DNA of 64,000 bases, taken from positions 124,001-188,000 of the forward strand of contig CAJNOL010000121.1 of assembly GCA_905250125.1 (NCBI GenBank), in the 5' to 3' direction. Each line of letters opens with the position of its first letter. Positions within the stretch are counted from its first letter, which is position 1. Of this stretch, positions 50,271 to 64,000 are shown in pieces. Position numbers and translations under genes: made by a program. Below the pieces are notes generated by a model. That model did not search any database. It saw only the letters and a list, made by a program, of their open reading frames with translations, and was not told the origin of the DNA. The stretch is from Rotaria sordida. Taxonomy: Eukaryota > Rotifera > Eurotatoria > Philodinida > Philodinidae.

Positions 50271-50951
50271 AATAGATATTTTTGTTTTTTGTTTTTGCAT
50301 TTAATTTAATTTACAGATGTTTATTCTATAACAGAAAAAAAATTCTTTCTTTTGTCATATATAACGAAGCAATAAAGTCCTATTTATTTATTTATTTATT
50401 TTAAGGAACTTTTTTTTATTTTATCAAGATTTGTTTTAAACATATTTTCACAATAGAATGAAAATCATTTGAATAATTCATTGATTGATTGTCTGTGTAA
50501 GACTTCAGTCGTGAAAATCTCATTGAAATCTTCGGAAACTTTGTAATACGTTTAATTTAAATAAAAATTTACAAGGAAATTGAATAATTCAGATATTGTT
50601 TAAGATATTTTAATAATAAGACGTAATCAAAAGATACTTGAAAATCCTGTAGATACACTATATTTCAAGATATTTATCACTAAAACTATCTTGTTTTTAA
50701 TGATCTTATGTAAATATCTATTGCTGAATGAAATTGATTAAATTCATAGTCAAATATTCTATCAATTTATTATTAATTTTATGAAGAATGTGTTTCTTTT
50801 TGTTTGTTTTAATCATTCGAGATAGTTTATCAGTCTACGAATGGCTAACTTTATATGTCAATAAATAATAAGATGTTTGTTTATTATTCATAGGATTTCT
50901 AAAGTTTTTCGAATATTCATGGAGTTTTCAGATCTATTTTTCACTTCTTTC

Positions 50952-51119
50952 GTCAGTGAAAAATGTTTCGATTATAATCGGATTATCGTGCAACAAAATC
51001 AAAATTAGAAATGATTTAGGAGATTTTAACCATTAAAAACGGTTAAATCTCTTCTTAATCAATGATAATTATGATTGCATTGCACAGCAATCCGATTATA
51101 ATTGAAATATTTTCCACTG
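50952..51119. mobile_element. 168-base foldback (MITE-like)
   Basis: Near-complete palindrome. TCAGTGAAAAATGTTTCGAT on the left pairs with the right end, whose complement reads CCAGTGGAAAATATTTCAAT. CGATTATAATCGGATT and TTTAACC blocks also pair toward the centre at about 51037. Confidence 0.87.
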
Positions 51120-51750
51120 GCCTAAACTTAATAACCTTCTACTTCACTAACCGGAATGAATTATGTTTTTTTAAGAAACTAATACGGATAAATTTAGTTT
51201 ACGTAAACTTATTGTTCTAGACAAAATCTTTGCATTTTTTTTATTGGTGTTAGAAAAACATTAATGATTGTTTAAAGTGTATCGACAGTTTCAACAATTA
51301 GAAATTTAAAATTACTTGGCATAACTTTTTTCCTTAAGGATTCTTATTTAGTAAATCGGGTAATTCAAACAATAATAACTAATAAGGACATGAAACGAAA
51401 ATTATAATTAACATTGTTAAAACTGTAATATAAATATCAAATAAGTCTTGCCTCGCAGTGATCAACATAATGTGTACATGACATCAACTTTATATGATAG
51501 AATGTTGATTAAAATGTAGTCATCAAAATAAGGCTACAATTCAGTTGAATTTTCATATATAAATAATGATAATAAAAACAACTCTAAGACAGTAAACACA
51601 AGCATTGATATGAAAAGAAAACAAAATTCTGTATATAAAAGTTATTTTTTGAAAGTAAACGAATATATATTTCACAATATTTACAATTGCATTCCTCAAA
51701 AATTTCTTTAGATAATTATATTTGTTCCCATTATAACGGATAGGTCATAT

Positions 51751-52293
51751 ATAACGTTTAATTCTGTAGAAAATCATATACAAATAAGTGTCAAAGAGAT
51801 AACAATACGAATGTTATTATAGTAATACTACAAACATACAACATCAACATGTTTCAAGCACAAAATACTACTCTTTTGTATTTATGTGTTCTTATGCTGA
51901 GCTATATAGATAAATTGAACTATACATTTTGTAGAGTTTCAAAAACTCTATCTTACTAGCACGCATAAGAATTTTCATAAACCTTATTTCATAAAATAAG
52001 ATTTATATCAACGTTACTTATGTCAAAATTAAATAAGTATGATTTCTTTTTATTTGAAAACAGTAACGCGCTATAAGAAACATGTTAATAAGATAGTACT
52101 TTTGAAGTTTTACAAAATAGATAGTTTAATTAGTTCATATAGCTCGGCATAAAAACACATAAATATAAGACAATAGTATTTTGTGCTTGAAATTTGTTGA
52201 TGTTGCATATTCGTAGTATTACTACAATAACATTTATTATAATTATTCCTTTGACACTTAGTTGTATATGATTTTCTAGAGAACCAAACGTTA
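51751..52293. mobile_element. ~540-base foldback
   Basis: Left arm about 51751-51960 and right arm about 52085-52293 are imperfect reverse complements. TAGAAAATCATATACAAATA on the left matches the complement of TATATGATTTTCTA near 52265-52280. Further paired blocks around CAACATCAACA and GCACAAAATACTA. Confidence 0.83.
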
Positions 52294-52664
52294 AATCTTT
52301 AGAGAAAAAAACTTCAGTTCAAATCTATGAAAACTGAATAGAATACTGAGATTCTCATTCTTTACAGCTTATCTATTATAATAAAAATACATCGATAATA
52401 TCAACATATGAAATACAAACTTTATTCATTATACTGAACTAATTAATCATTCTTCAAAATGTTAATTGTTGTTATATACTTCTATTCATATGAATAAATG
52501 TATATTTAGATAAAATCAGAAAAATATATGAAATCTACTCATTAATAAAAATCAAATATGAAACAACCGTGAACTGTATTTCAAATATATAATCAAAAAT
52601 TTTTATTATTCAATTCTCATTACAGAAGAAAGAAAAAAAAATCACAAAGTACAGTTTTGATGAT

Positions 52665-53750
52665 TTAATATAAACGATCACATTTATAGAAAAATGCATA
52701 AAATGTTGTTTTAGCTAAATACTGTAGGGCAACTAATTTTGATACAGCCATTGTATCTAATGTATATTGAGCATTAAGTCTTGAATCAAAATTACATGTT
52801 AATCTTCCCCAAACTTTTTCAATAAATAATAACCAATCAAAACGAAATGAAAAAAGAACTTTTAATGATCTATTAACTGAATCTGATAAATCCTTTGAAT
52901 CTGCTTTTCGATCTGATTTTCTTAACATACGAAATGGTAAAAATCTTCGTTGATTTTTAATTGTTTCATATAAATTTGTATTTTTTCTTGTCATAGAAAT
53001 TAAATTAATTAATTTTGCCCAACCAAGACCAAATGATTTTTCAACATTTGTTGGAAGATATTGTAATTTTGATGTAACTAATGGTAATGAATTATAAATC
53101 GAACTTTTATATGCTATCCACATATGTGTTAAATAACATTTATCAATAATACGTTTATCAATTTTTTTATGTCCTATACATAATGATGATTGTTGAAGAT
53201 GATAAAAAAATCGATACCATTGTATCATTGCATCTGGAATTTGGTTAAAACATTCAGAAAAATTTGTACAAAAATTTTCTCGTTGAATTATTCGAAATGG
53301 TTCTCTTTTAATAAGACCAATATCCATAGCAACTAGAAATGGTATTACTGATAAATAATAATTAGCTGATGCCCACCAACTATGCGTTGAAATCCTCATT
53401 GTACCATATGTAAATAGACGATTTGAACTAAATAGCCAACCGAATTGTGATGGTAATGCAAAAAGAATGTTTGATGCATTTGATGAGGAACAAAATGGCA
53501 TATATGGTGTTGTTATATTAATTAAAATTTTATATAGACCAAGTCTATGAAGATAAGACCATGGATCGATTAATCGATATTGAAAAGATGAACCATTTAT
53601 TAATGGAAAATCGTCTAATGATGAAGCAGCTAAATACCAATATGGAGGATAAAAACTTTCTTCGTCAATAACTTCATCAGCATTAATATTGATGATAGAA
53701 AACCAAGAAATTATTGAGAAGAATATTAGTATACGCATTAAGTAGAGCAT
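52665..53750 (-). CDS. LEG1: Secreted LEG1-like protein
   Basis: A single-exon gene of about 361 residues. The in-frame ATG at 53750 (or the one at 53738, MRILIFFSIISW) starts a clear hydrophobic signal peptide ending near NINADEV. The body matches the LEG1 (liver-enriched gene 1, C6orf58-type) family: PPYWYLAAS, IDPWSYLHRLGLYKILINIT, NILFALPSQFGWLFSSNRL, STHSWWASANYYLSVIPFLVAMD and FCTNFSECFNQIPDAMIQWY, including the paired cysteines of the last block. LEG1 proteins are secreted and of poorly defined biochemical function; in zebrafish LEG1 is needed for liver growth. The absence of introns among intron-rich neighbours could reflect retroposition or intron loss. An AG acceptor-like site sits two bases before the ATG. 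Confidence 0.87.
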   Translation of the reverse strand: MLYLMRILIFFSIISWFSIININADEVIDEESFYPPYWYLAASSLDDFPLINGSSFQYRLIDPWSYLHRLGLYKILINITTPYMPFCSSSNASNILFALPSQFGWLFSSNRLFTYGTMRISTHSWWASANYYLSVIPFLVAMDIGLIKREPFRIIQRENFCTNFSECFNQIPDAMIQWYRFFYHLQQSSLCIGHKKIDKRIIDKCYLTHMWIAYKSSIYNSLPLVTSKLQYLPTNVEKSFGLGWAKLINLISMTRKNTNLYETIKNQRRFLPFRMLRKSDRKADSKDLSDSVNRSLKVLFSFRFDWLLFIEKVWGRLTCNFDSRLNAQYTLDTMAVSKLVALQYLAKTTFYAFFYKCDRLY

Positions 53751-56429
53751 CACTATAGATAATATTAACTGTTATGAGTACTTATTCTGCACGTTACTTA
53801 TTATATAACGCTCGACACCTGATACAAAAAAAAAGTAACGTGAAAATTTATTGAATATGCATATATTTTATACTTAATAAATAGTGCTCTTTTGCGTCAT
53901 TGCACAGTATTATTGAGTTCAAACCAACATACATAGAGTCTATACAGTATAAATAAATGAATAAGGCCATTTGGGTATTATGATAAATAAAGACAATTTT
54001 TTTTTCGAGAAAGCGAGAGAAATATTATAATTATACAATTAAATCTACCTGATCAATTTCTAATGTTGATTTTAAAGTTAATTAAAAATTGAAATACGCA
54101 TATCGCTAGTCATCGGTTACTTTGACATGTCCTATTTTACAACGAGAAAGGTATCGTACTGAAATGAATGTATTTTTTCAACGTATTTTTTTTTGCGTTC
54201 TCTAAAGCAGACATTCGTACTTTTTTTCGCTTCGATCAAGTAGATAAGAATAAATAGGTTAATTCACCTTATTATTAACATGATATTTTTTTTATTCAAC
54301 TTTGTATGACGGATAAAATTTATCTTTAATTTTAAATTTAAAAAACAAAAACAATCCTTCGTTTATTCAATGATTATTATTTGAATAGCATAGCCTAATA
54401 GTCTAAATTGATAAATAGGGATATTCAATGAAAGGTAAGCTATCAATGAGGAAATATAACGATAATCTCTATGACTAAGATTTTGATTTAACATTTTTCT
54501 TTGTATTGTTACTATATTCGAGTAATTATTGAATATTTACAATCAAAATTATGTTTTTTTTTTGAATATATGCAAAGAATATTTTCATTGGTCATTAGAA
54601 AGGCTTTCAAAAAAAATCAAAAACAACGTCTATGCAAGCATAAAAGATATTTTTGGGTTGCACATATTTCGTACTATATGATAGTCTTACCTCGATCTTG
54701 TTGTAGACCATTCAATTCTGTGCAAAGTCAAGTATGCTTATAGTGATTTAGTCAAAAATTTTCAGGTAGTTGGACGTTCCCCTATCAGTTTTGAAAGTGT
54801 ATTTACGATCATGAAGGTTATTTATTTGTTATAAAATAAAGGTGACGATAATATGTTTTTCTTTCAAATAAAAAAAAATTTTTTAAATAATCTTGTATTT
54901 ATTTCATTCAATTTGTGTCTCCAAATAACACATACATAACATCATCAGCAGTGCGAACGAATATTAAACTAACTAATAAAACAATCATAACAATCAATTG
55001 AAATAATAAAATTATTTCAAATTAACTTAAATTCATTCACTCTCGAATCAATTGAATGAGTTATTTATTAAGAACATCTTTATAATTATAATTTCACTAT
55101 TGTTTATTTCAGGTATTATCTTTATATTCATAATAAGTATCAAAAATCGATCAGCAAAGTAAACTAACATTATTTTATTTATACCTTCGAAAATAAATTA
55201 GTGAAATATTTTCCTTTTTGTTTTATTATATCGTAACTCATATATGATTGATAGAAATCTTGATTTTTTTTGTTAGTTAATTTTAATTTTAAATAACTAA
55301 TAGCAGAAGAAATCAAAGAAGAAAAAAAAACTTTGTTTATTATATTCAAGAAATTAAACAAATGATAAAAGCAATAAAAATAATAGCTAAAGATTCTTAT
55401 CTATGTTCTATTCAACGATAATGTCGACTAAGTTGTAGATTCATTCGTGAAAAGAAAAGACTAATATCTTTAAGATTAATATCGACTTTGTTTGGATTCT
55501 GTTGTCATCAATGATAATAATGACATCAATTTGAAAAGTCTATGCATCAAGCAATAAGCACTTTTAAATGATTATAAAGATTTATTATTAATTGACGCAA
55601 CATACTGAACTTTTTCACCTATTGGTTTTTTGTTTTGTTATCAAAGACAAACCGAAAAACCCCTGAATAGCAACACGTTTTGTCTCGTTATCATCTGACT
55701 ATATTTTAATGAAAATATTCGCATTATAAAATTCATTTTACAAAAATTTGTGTACATGTCAGATGTGACCTACATGACTAGAAGAATAATTTATATTTGA
55801 AATGAAAGTCGAGCAGTACAACAGAGTTCACTTATTTTTAAAAATAAACTATAAAATATTGAATCGATCAACCCGAGACTATTATAGAGTACAAAGAAAA
55901 AAGAAAGCGAACAATTTGCGTACTTTTTATTTTTACCTTTTCTTAGAATAAAGTGTCGTTACTGTAATTTGTTGGATTATTAAGTAACCAACTCCGATTG
56001 TTGGCTGCCGTCCAACTTAATCCTACCCTGATTACACCACTAATTTATTATAAACAGGATATTAAACAGAACAAAATTAATATATGTTTTCTTTGCTATA
56101 AATCTCTTGTCGTAAAATAAAAGAATATGTCGAACATTATACACTGAAAATTATTTTTTATTTTATTTTATTTTTTGACTTATTCTATTATCAAATATAT
56201 TCTCTGATTTTAATTTCAATAAAAAAGAATCCAGATCATTTAATTTTTGCATTTAAAAAAAAAAGAAATTTAATCTTAATTCTGATTGGTGATTGAAAAG
56301 GCAATGATAAATAGCAGGTTGAAAATGAATCATGACCTATTTTATTTGTTCAAACAAAGAGAAAGAACGAAACAAGCAAATAAATTCTCCCACTTACAAG
56401 ATTTTTTGTTTTTTGGCTTTTTTGTAAAA
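53751..56429. other. Intergenic, LEG1 to VPS37
   Basis: AT-rich, about 2.7 kb, between two divergently oriented genes. Several random open frames. No repeat with paired arms and no conserved motif recognised. Confidence 0.5.
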
Positions 56430-57811
56430 ATGATGAACGGTTATTATGCGAATCATGACAATGCATTGAACGAAGTACGAAGTATTATTAGTCAAAAAAA
56501 TGTTGATGATTTAACAAAATTAATGAATAATGATGACGATATAGGAAAACTTATAGGAAATCTTTATGAAGTATGACATTGATTTGAAATTAAAATGTTC
56601 TTTTTTTTTTATTTTGAAATTTTCTTTTTAGATTCAACAAATGGAAATTATTAGAGAAAGTTTAAAAGAAAATATTAAACGTTTAGCTTTACAAAATCTT
56701 GATAAAGAACCAACACTTATACATGAAAAAGAAAAACTTGGAGGAGTACATGATGAACTTAATAAAGCGAGAGATGAATATAAAACAATTCAACAACAAT
56801 ATGGTAAAAAATATTTTTAATACTTAAATTACGATAAAAATTATTATTATTATTTTTTTTTTATAGAAGAACAAATCGGTGAAACAAATCCAGAAATGAT
56901 TTGGGTACTCTTACAAACAGCAGCATCTGAACTTGAACGATCTACTGAGGTATAGAAAATTATTCGTTCAAAATTTAAATGTTCAATGATGAATATATAT
57001 AAATATAAATGGGATGGCTGATAGCTCGAAGGTATCCCATTATTTAGAGAATTAGTTGTTCCATCATTCTGTGTAACTAGAAGAAACTTGAAGATGTAAG
57101 TTTCTGAATACTGAAAAAACTAGGTTTTAGCATTTCCTAGAGACTCTAAATTTGCGATATATAATAAGAATTTCATTTTTCTCAAATATTTGTTGGAAAC
57201 AATTCGAAATTAAATCTGTATGATCAATTTTTGGAACCATTCTATATATATATTCTAAAGCAGCAAGAAATGTTATCGATATAGAATCTAAGCATGTACT
57301 ACTATTTATCATGAGAAATTCCATGTGATCAATCTTGTTTACTATAGTCTTCAACATTTATTAAATATTATGTTTAACAAAAACAGTTGATTGATTACCT
57401 ATGGAATTTATACAAAATATTTTTGAAATATCCTTTGTTTAACTTAGATATGAATTGTAGTGTGATGGAGAATTAGTATCATCTTTTTAAAAATAGATTA
57501 ATTAGTATGGTTCGACATTATCTTTAGATGAATCCTATGTTGATTATACTGCTAGATTTGAATATAAAACTTTTTGTTTCTATTAAATTTTTTTTTAGAA
57601 AACAGCTGAAGATTTTTTCGATGGTGAAAAAACTGAAGAAGAAGTAACAGAATTTGAACGTCGTTTTATAGAAGATCGTAAACGAACACATGAGTTAAAA
57701 ATCAAAGCAGAAAAATTTCATGAATTAATGCAAATGTCTCAAGCAACATCATATCTTAGTTCGAATCAATATATCCATGGTGGTGGATATCATTCGATGA
57801 ATATTAATTGA
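56430..57811 (+). CDS. VPS37: ESCRT-I subunit VPS37 (Mod_r domain)
   Basis: Four exons (56430-56570, 56632-56803, 56867-56949, 57599-57811) encode 202 residues. The start is the ATG opening MMNGYYANHDNALNEV; an upstream in-frame stretch does not resemble the family. The protein is almost entirely a Mod_r domain: VDDLTKLMNNDDDIGKLIGN, KENIKRLALQNLDKEPTL, a coiled coil, WVLLQTAASELERSTEKTAEDFFDGE and RRFIEDRKRTHELKIKAEKFHELM (VPS37B: AEKFLDGELPLDSFIDVYQSKR). VPS37 bridges TSG101 and VPS28 in ESCRT-I, which sorts ubiquitinated cargo into multivesicular bodies. The short N-terminus favours the VPS37B/C/D type over VPS37A, which carries a UEV-like domain. The third intron is about 650 bases, without an obvious foldback. 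Confidence 0.87.
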
Positions 57812-59355
57812 ATTTCAGTCTTTATTTGTATTTTATCGATTTTTGTTTCTGTATTATTTTAATGAAAAAAAGAAAACGAGATAAATAAATATTATATAAA
57901 TAAATTTGAAAAATTATTTATATTATACAATATGTTTACATTTATTTGTTTTAGATTAGTATTGATTGAATTCTTTGATTTAAATATTTAGAAAATCCTC
58001 GAATATATTTACATCTATTCGTATTTATTATCAATATATGAAGAAATTATATTGTAAATAAGAAGTGTTTCTCACGAAGGAATATATCCAAGTGTCAAAT
58101 CACTTTTGAGTCAGGATTATGTGCATTATGTAGATCCTAATGAACTATGAATATCCTGAAAAAATTTCGAGCTATTAGTTTATTTCTGTCAATGTATTGT
58201 ATTTTTACGGTATTTTTTTAGTATAGTGTCGTAGCCCCCCTTAGAAACACCAAGAAAACGGGATTTTGATTTGAAACTTTGCAGAGAGACAGATCTTAAT
58301 CAGAATAGTTTATTGTCAAAGTTTCAGATTTGATTGCTTCTATTCTAAAATAACAACATTGCAATCTACTGATGTATATGGACAAAGTTAAAAACGTGCT
58401 TTTTATCATAGTCATATCTTAGAATAGAAAAAATAAAATGATCTGAAACTTTCACAATAAGCTGTTCTGATTAAGATCTATCTCTGTGTAAAGATTCAAG
58501 GTAAAACTCAATTTTCTTAGAACTCCTGAAGGGAACATAGCATTGCAATAAAAAAATACAATACTTCAGCACTGATAATCCGATAGCTCGAACTTTTTTT
58601 CAGGATATTCATAACTCATTAGGATATGTTTCATCGTCAGAGAATAAACAGAAATCTTGTTTTATCTGAAGTCGATTTTCAAGTCTACTATTTTTCTATT
58701 CTATTTAATTATAGTGAATGCATTGATGGAAATTTATATGAAAGTTTTATGTTTAAAATACTAATAATTTTATCAGCAAATTAATATATTACAAAAGACG
58801 TTTGCATGAATAGAAAAATCATTTGTTAATAGTATTTATATTACTATGGTACTTCTCTATTAATTCTATTAATTCTATTGAGTACGAAAGATATCATTAG
58901 AATTGTTAGTCTACGAAATCTTTTCACAAAAAAAAAATCTAAGTTTATAGACTATGATAAATTGAAATAATTATAATCTTTTTGTAAAATCATTTTTCAA
59001 TTATTCTTATCTATTATCTTTGAAATCGATCTTAAATTTTATGTATATTTCTATCTTTCAATAATATTGACGACAAAAATGTTCGATAAAAAATTAAATG
59101 AGTATACGTAGGATTAACTTGAATATGAGAATATCTCATTAATCATCATTTTTGATCATTAATATATTCATTCCTAATATATTCTTATATCGATAAAAGA
59201 ATATAAAATCAAAAATAATCTTGTCTCTTAATAATTCAAATCAATTGATAACACTTGATTATAAACATTAAACTATTTCATAAATGATCCAATATTTAGA
59301 TTATAGACTATTTCCATTGTTTTATATATATATAAATTTTTTTTTTTTGATAAAT
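57812..59355. other. Intergenic, VPS37 to RAD51AP1
   Basis: VPS37 3' UTR with AATAAA-type signals near 57885, then a foldback element and AT-rich DNA. No gene recognised. Confidence 0.5.
58134..58625. mobile_element. ~490-base foldback
   Basis: Paired blocks include TATGAATATCCTGAAAAAA (58146) with its complement near 58600-58612, AGATCTTAATCAGAA (58291) with its complement near 58470-58485, and GTTTCAGAT in both arms. The centre is near 58380. It may extend outward to 58090-58690 with weaker pairing. Confidence 0.8.
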
Positions 59356-61132
59356 ATGCCTGGTGCTAAACGGTAAGTTAATTCTCATCTATTTACGTGT
59401 CTTTATTTATTTCTTTTTTTTATTTAGGACAGCAAAAACAGTATCTTATACAGGACACAATGATGACGATGGTAAATCTTTTAATGTCACTTATATCTGT
59501 CAACTCTTATTTGCATTTCATTTAGATTTTATTTCAAAAGGTGACAATACCAAAAAAACTCGTAGTATGAAATTAAATGATCAGCAAACAGAATTAAAAT
59601 CTTCAACTCGACAACTATCACAAAAACGTAAAGAAAAGTTCGTTCTTTCAATTTTGTATTGAATAAACCATTAAAAAAAAGAAAAATCATGTTTTTATTA
59701 GATTATCAAAAGTTGAACAAGAAGAACTTGATTTAGCACTTAAACTTTCCAAAGAAACAGTACAATCAAATGAAACTTCAATTGAACTTCCAATTATTAC
59801 CGATGATAAAGAAAGTTTGAATAGTACATCAACAGTATCAAGTCATGGTACAGATAAATATTTTGAAAACAAACAGAGACGAAATTCTATTGATGTTTAT
59901 TTTTAGAAAGTAAAACAACAACAGAAAAAGAACCTGATGAACCAGATGAAAATTCATTACCAAAAAATAAACGAATGAAACTAGATGAAGAAGGTAAGAT
60001 ATAGATTTTTAATCATTATTTTATTAAATGTAATTGTAGAAGAGAATGTTGATGAAAACGAATCTAATAATGGAGAAGAAGAAGAAGACGACATTGGCGA
60101 AGAAGAGGAAGAAGAAGAACCAACACCACAAAAAAAACCTATTCGTAAAAAAGAAGAAAAAAAGAAAAATTCTGGTAGATTGAATCGTAATATAAAAAAA
60201 AAGTTACAAACTCAAAATATTTTTCTTTCCTTCTCTCTTCAAGAAATATTAACAGTAACATCAAGTGATCTTAATTCATCTCGATTAATAACACGTGGTC
60301 AACAAAAATCTTCAGGTAAATAAATATAAATATATTGCCTCCCGAAATTGTTCGACGAAGTTTATTTTCAAATTTTATTTCCATTAAAAATTTTCGAATA
60401 TGAAAACGATTATTAGTTTTTTATCTCCTGGAATTTGTAAATAAGAATTCTGTTTAAATTATACAAAATGATAAAACAAAAAAATCTTTACAAAATGAAA
60501 TATCTCCCAGCTTTCTACGACGTTTTCGGACTGAGATACATTAATCATACGAAAGACATAAAAATGTACCTTCTGTCAAATTGATGTATCTTAGTTGAAA
60601 AACGTCGTCGAGAGCTGGAAGATTTTTCATTTTGTAGAGAATTGTTCGTTCTATTCATAGGTCTCGATGCAGGATGGAGTGGCCTCCCTCCCCAATTTTT
60701 ATGTCGTGTCTGCAAAAATTTTGTATTATTGTCGAAAAACTATCGAGTTCTGATTCTATTTCCGGAATTCTAGGAGATGAGAAACTTGGCTTTCAATTTT
60801 TCAGAGATCTTATTCTTGAAAAATTATCAATTCTTTTCATTCTCAAGAATTCTGTGCTAAGATCACTATTTGGATTCTTATTAGTGTTAGAAAAAATTGA
60901 AAATAAACTTCGTAGAATAATTTTGGGAGCTACTGTATGTACATACATATATCTCATCGATTTAGTTTCAACAACTGATCATTCAAAGAAAAAATCTAAT
61001 GTACCATTAGGTTTTCCAACAAATAAAATAATAATTTCATCATTACAAACATCTCGTGTTGGTTTATCACGTAAAGTTTCTGTTATAAAATCTCTTCATC
61101 CTAATCTTAATCAACGTATTGCTCATGAATAA
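59356..61132 (+). CDS. RAD51AP1: RAD51-associated protein 1
   Basis: Eight short exons (59356-59372, 59428-59471, 59541-59637, 59702-59847, 59907-59993, 60040-60174, 60244-60315, 60966-61132) encode 254 residues with all phases consistent. The N-terminus RTAKTVSYTGHNDDD matches the KKPVNYSQFDHSDSDDD DNA-binding start of RAD51AP1. A block QEELDLALKLSKE matches the QRDLEVALALSVKE block, then acidic and Lys-rich disordered sequence follows. The C-terminus RVGLSRKVSVIKSLHPN matches the RAD51-interaction end RLGLSRLARVKPLHPN. RAD51AP1 stimulates RAD51-mediated D-loop formation in homologous recombination. It is a fast-evolving family, so the match rests on these three ordered blocks. The stop is 204 bases before aPKC. 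The last intron contains a palindromic element. Confidence 0.82.
60489..60638. mobile_element. ~150-base palindromic element in RAD51AP1 intron
   Basis: The left half begins TACAAAATGAAATATCTCCC and the right half ends with the complement of the same start. CCAGCTTTCTACGACGTTTT pairs with AAAACGTCGTCGAGAGCTGG. The loop is near 60565. Confidence 0.87.
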
Positions 61133-61336
61133 GTTTATTTCTTTTACTGTATGTGTTTTATTCTTTAATATGTATATATATGAAAACTAGTCATCATTTA
61201 TTTATATTTTGTTTGCTGTGTTCTTAAACATATTTTTTTTTAAATTAGAAAAAATTATCTCAGGAAAAATTAGACAACTTTATTTTATTAGAAAATTCTA
61301 GATATACATTCCATAATGTTATTGATTTAAACTGTG

Positions 61337-64000
<2,664 letters not shown>

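Larger units (their letters stand above)
50271..52664. other. Intergenic with two foldbacks
   Basis: The 3' UTR of DNAJB13 (AATAAA about 50370), then AT-rich DNA containing two foldback elements listed separately. No genes recognised. Confidence 0.5.

Overview
This window is from an AT-rich animal nuclear genome. Thirteen protein-coding genes are recognisable. They are split by mostly short introns (about 45-80 bases, GT...AG), and their codon use is strongly A/T-ending. The content is metazoan (aPKC, MED1, MCU, a synaptic active-zone scaffold, the ciliary co-chaperone DNAJB13, LEG1). Very short introns, Asn/Gln-rich runs and close gene spacing suggest a small invertebrate; a bdelloid rotifer (Rotaria/Adineta-like) is my best guess, but this is inference, not proven. 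Two runs of exactly 100 Ns (4670-4769, 63795-63894) are assembly gaps. No bacterial operons, CRISPR arrays, rRNA or tRNA genes were seen.

Layout from left to right: a WDFY1/2-type WD40-FYVE protein (-, 1390-2961); a repeat-rich stretch with a decayed mariner transposase (about 5300-6140); an endosomal syntaxin (+, 6744-10206); Mediator subunit 1 (+, 10422-17786); a mitochondrial calcium uniporter pore protein with MCUb-like substitutions (+, 20576-21973); 7-dehydrocholesterol reductase (-, 22234-23723); a RalGDS/RGL Ral exchange factor (-, 25307-31759); a Piccolo/Fife/RIM-type active-zone protein (-, 33952-40677); CDC14 phosphatase with a zinc-finger-bearing tail (-, 41817-46359); DNAJB13 (+, 47939-50270); a secreted LEG1-like protein (-, 52665-53750); the ESCRT-I subunit VPS37 (+, 56430-57811); RAD51AP1 (+, 59356-61132); and an atypical protein kinase C cut off by the window end (+, 61337 onward). 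Most reading frames join exactly across the proposed splice sites.

The genes are unrelated housekeeping, trafficking, signalling and neuronal genes and form no single pathway. Loose themes are membrane traffic (WDFY, syntaxin, VPS37, the active-zone scaffold) and cell-cycle or DNA-repair functions (CDC14, RAD51AP1).

The most striking structure not explained by genes is a set of about 14 foldback (long inverted repeat) elements, 0.15-0.9 kb each, in large introns and intergenic DNA. They account for most introns that exceed the usual ~60 bases, and several are nested. Other points worth checking are a CDC14 tail with a C2H2 zinc finger, a uniporter pore motif altered at MCUb-diagnostic positions, a DNAJB13 J-domain with HPR in place of HPD, a Piccolo-like C2 domain in a reduced RIM/Piccolo scaffold, and acceptor-like AG sites just upstream of several start codons that could be spliced-leader sites.
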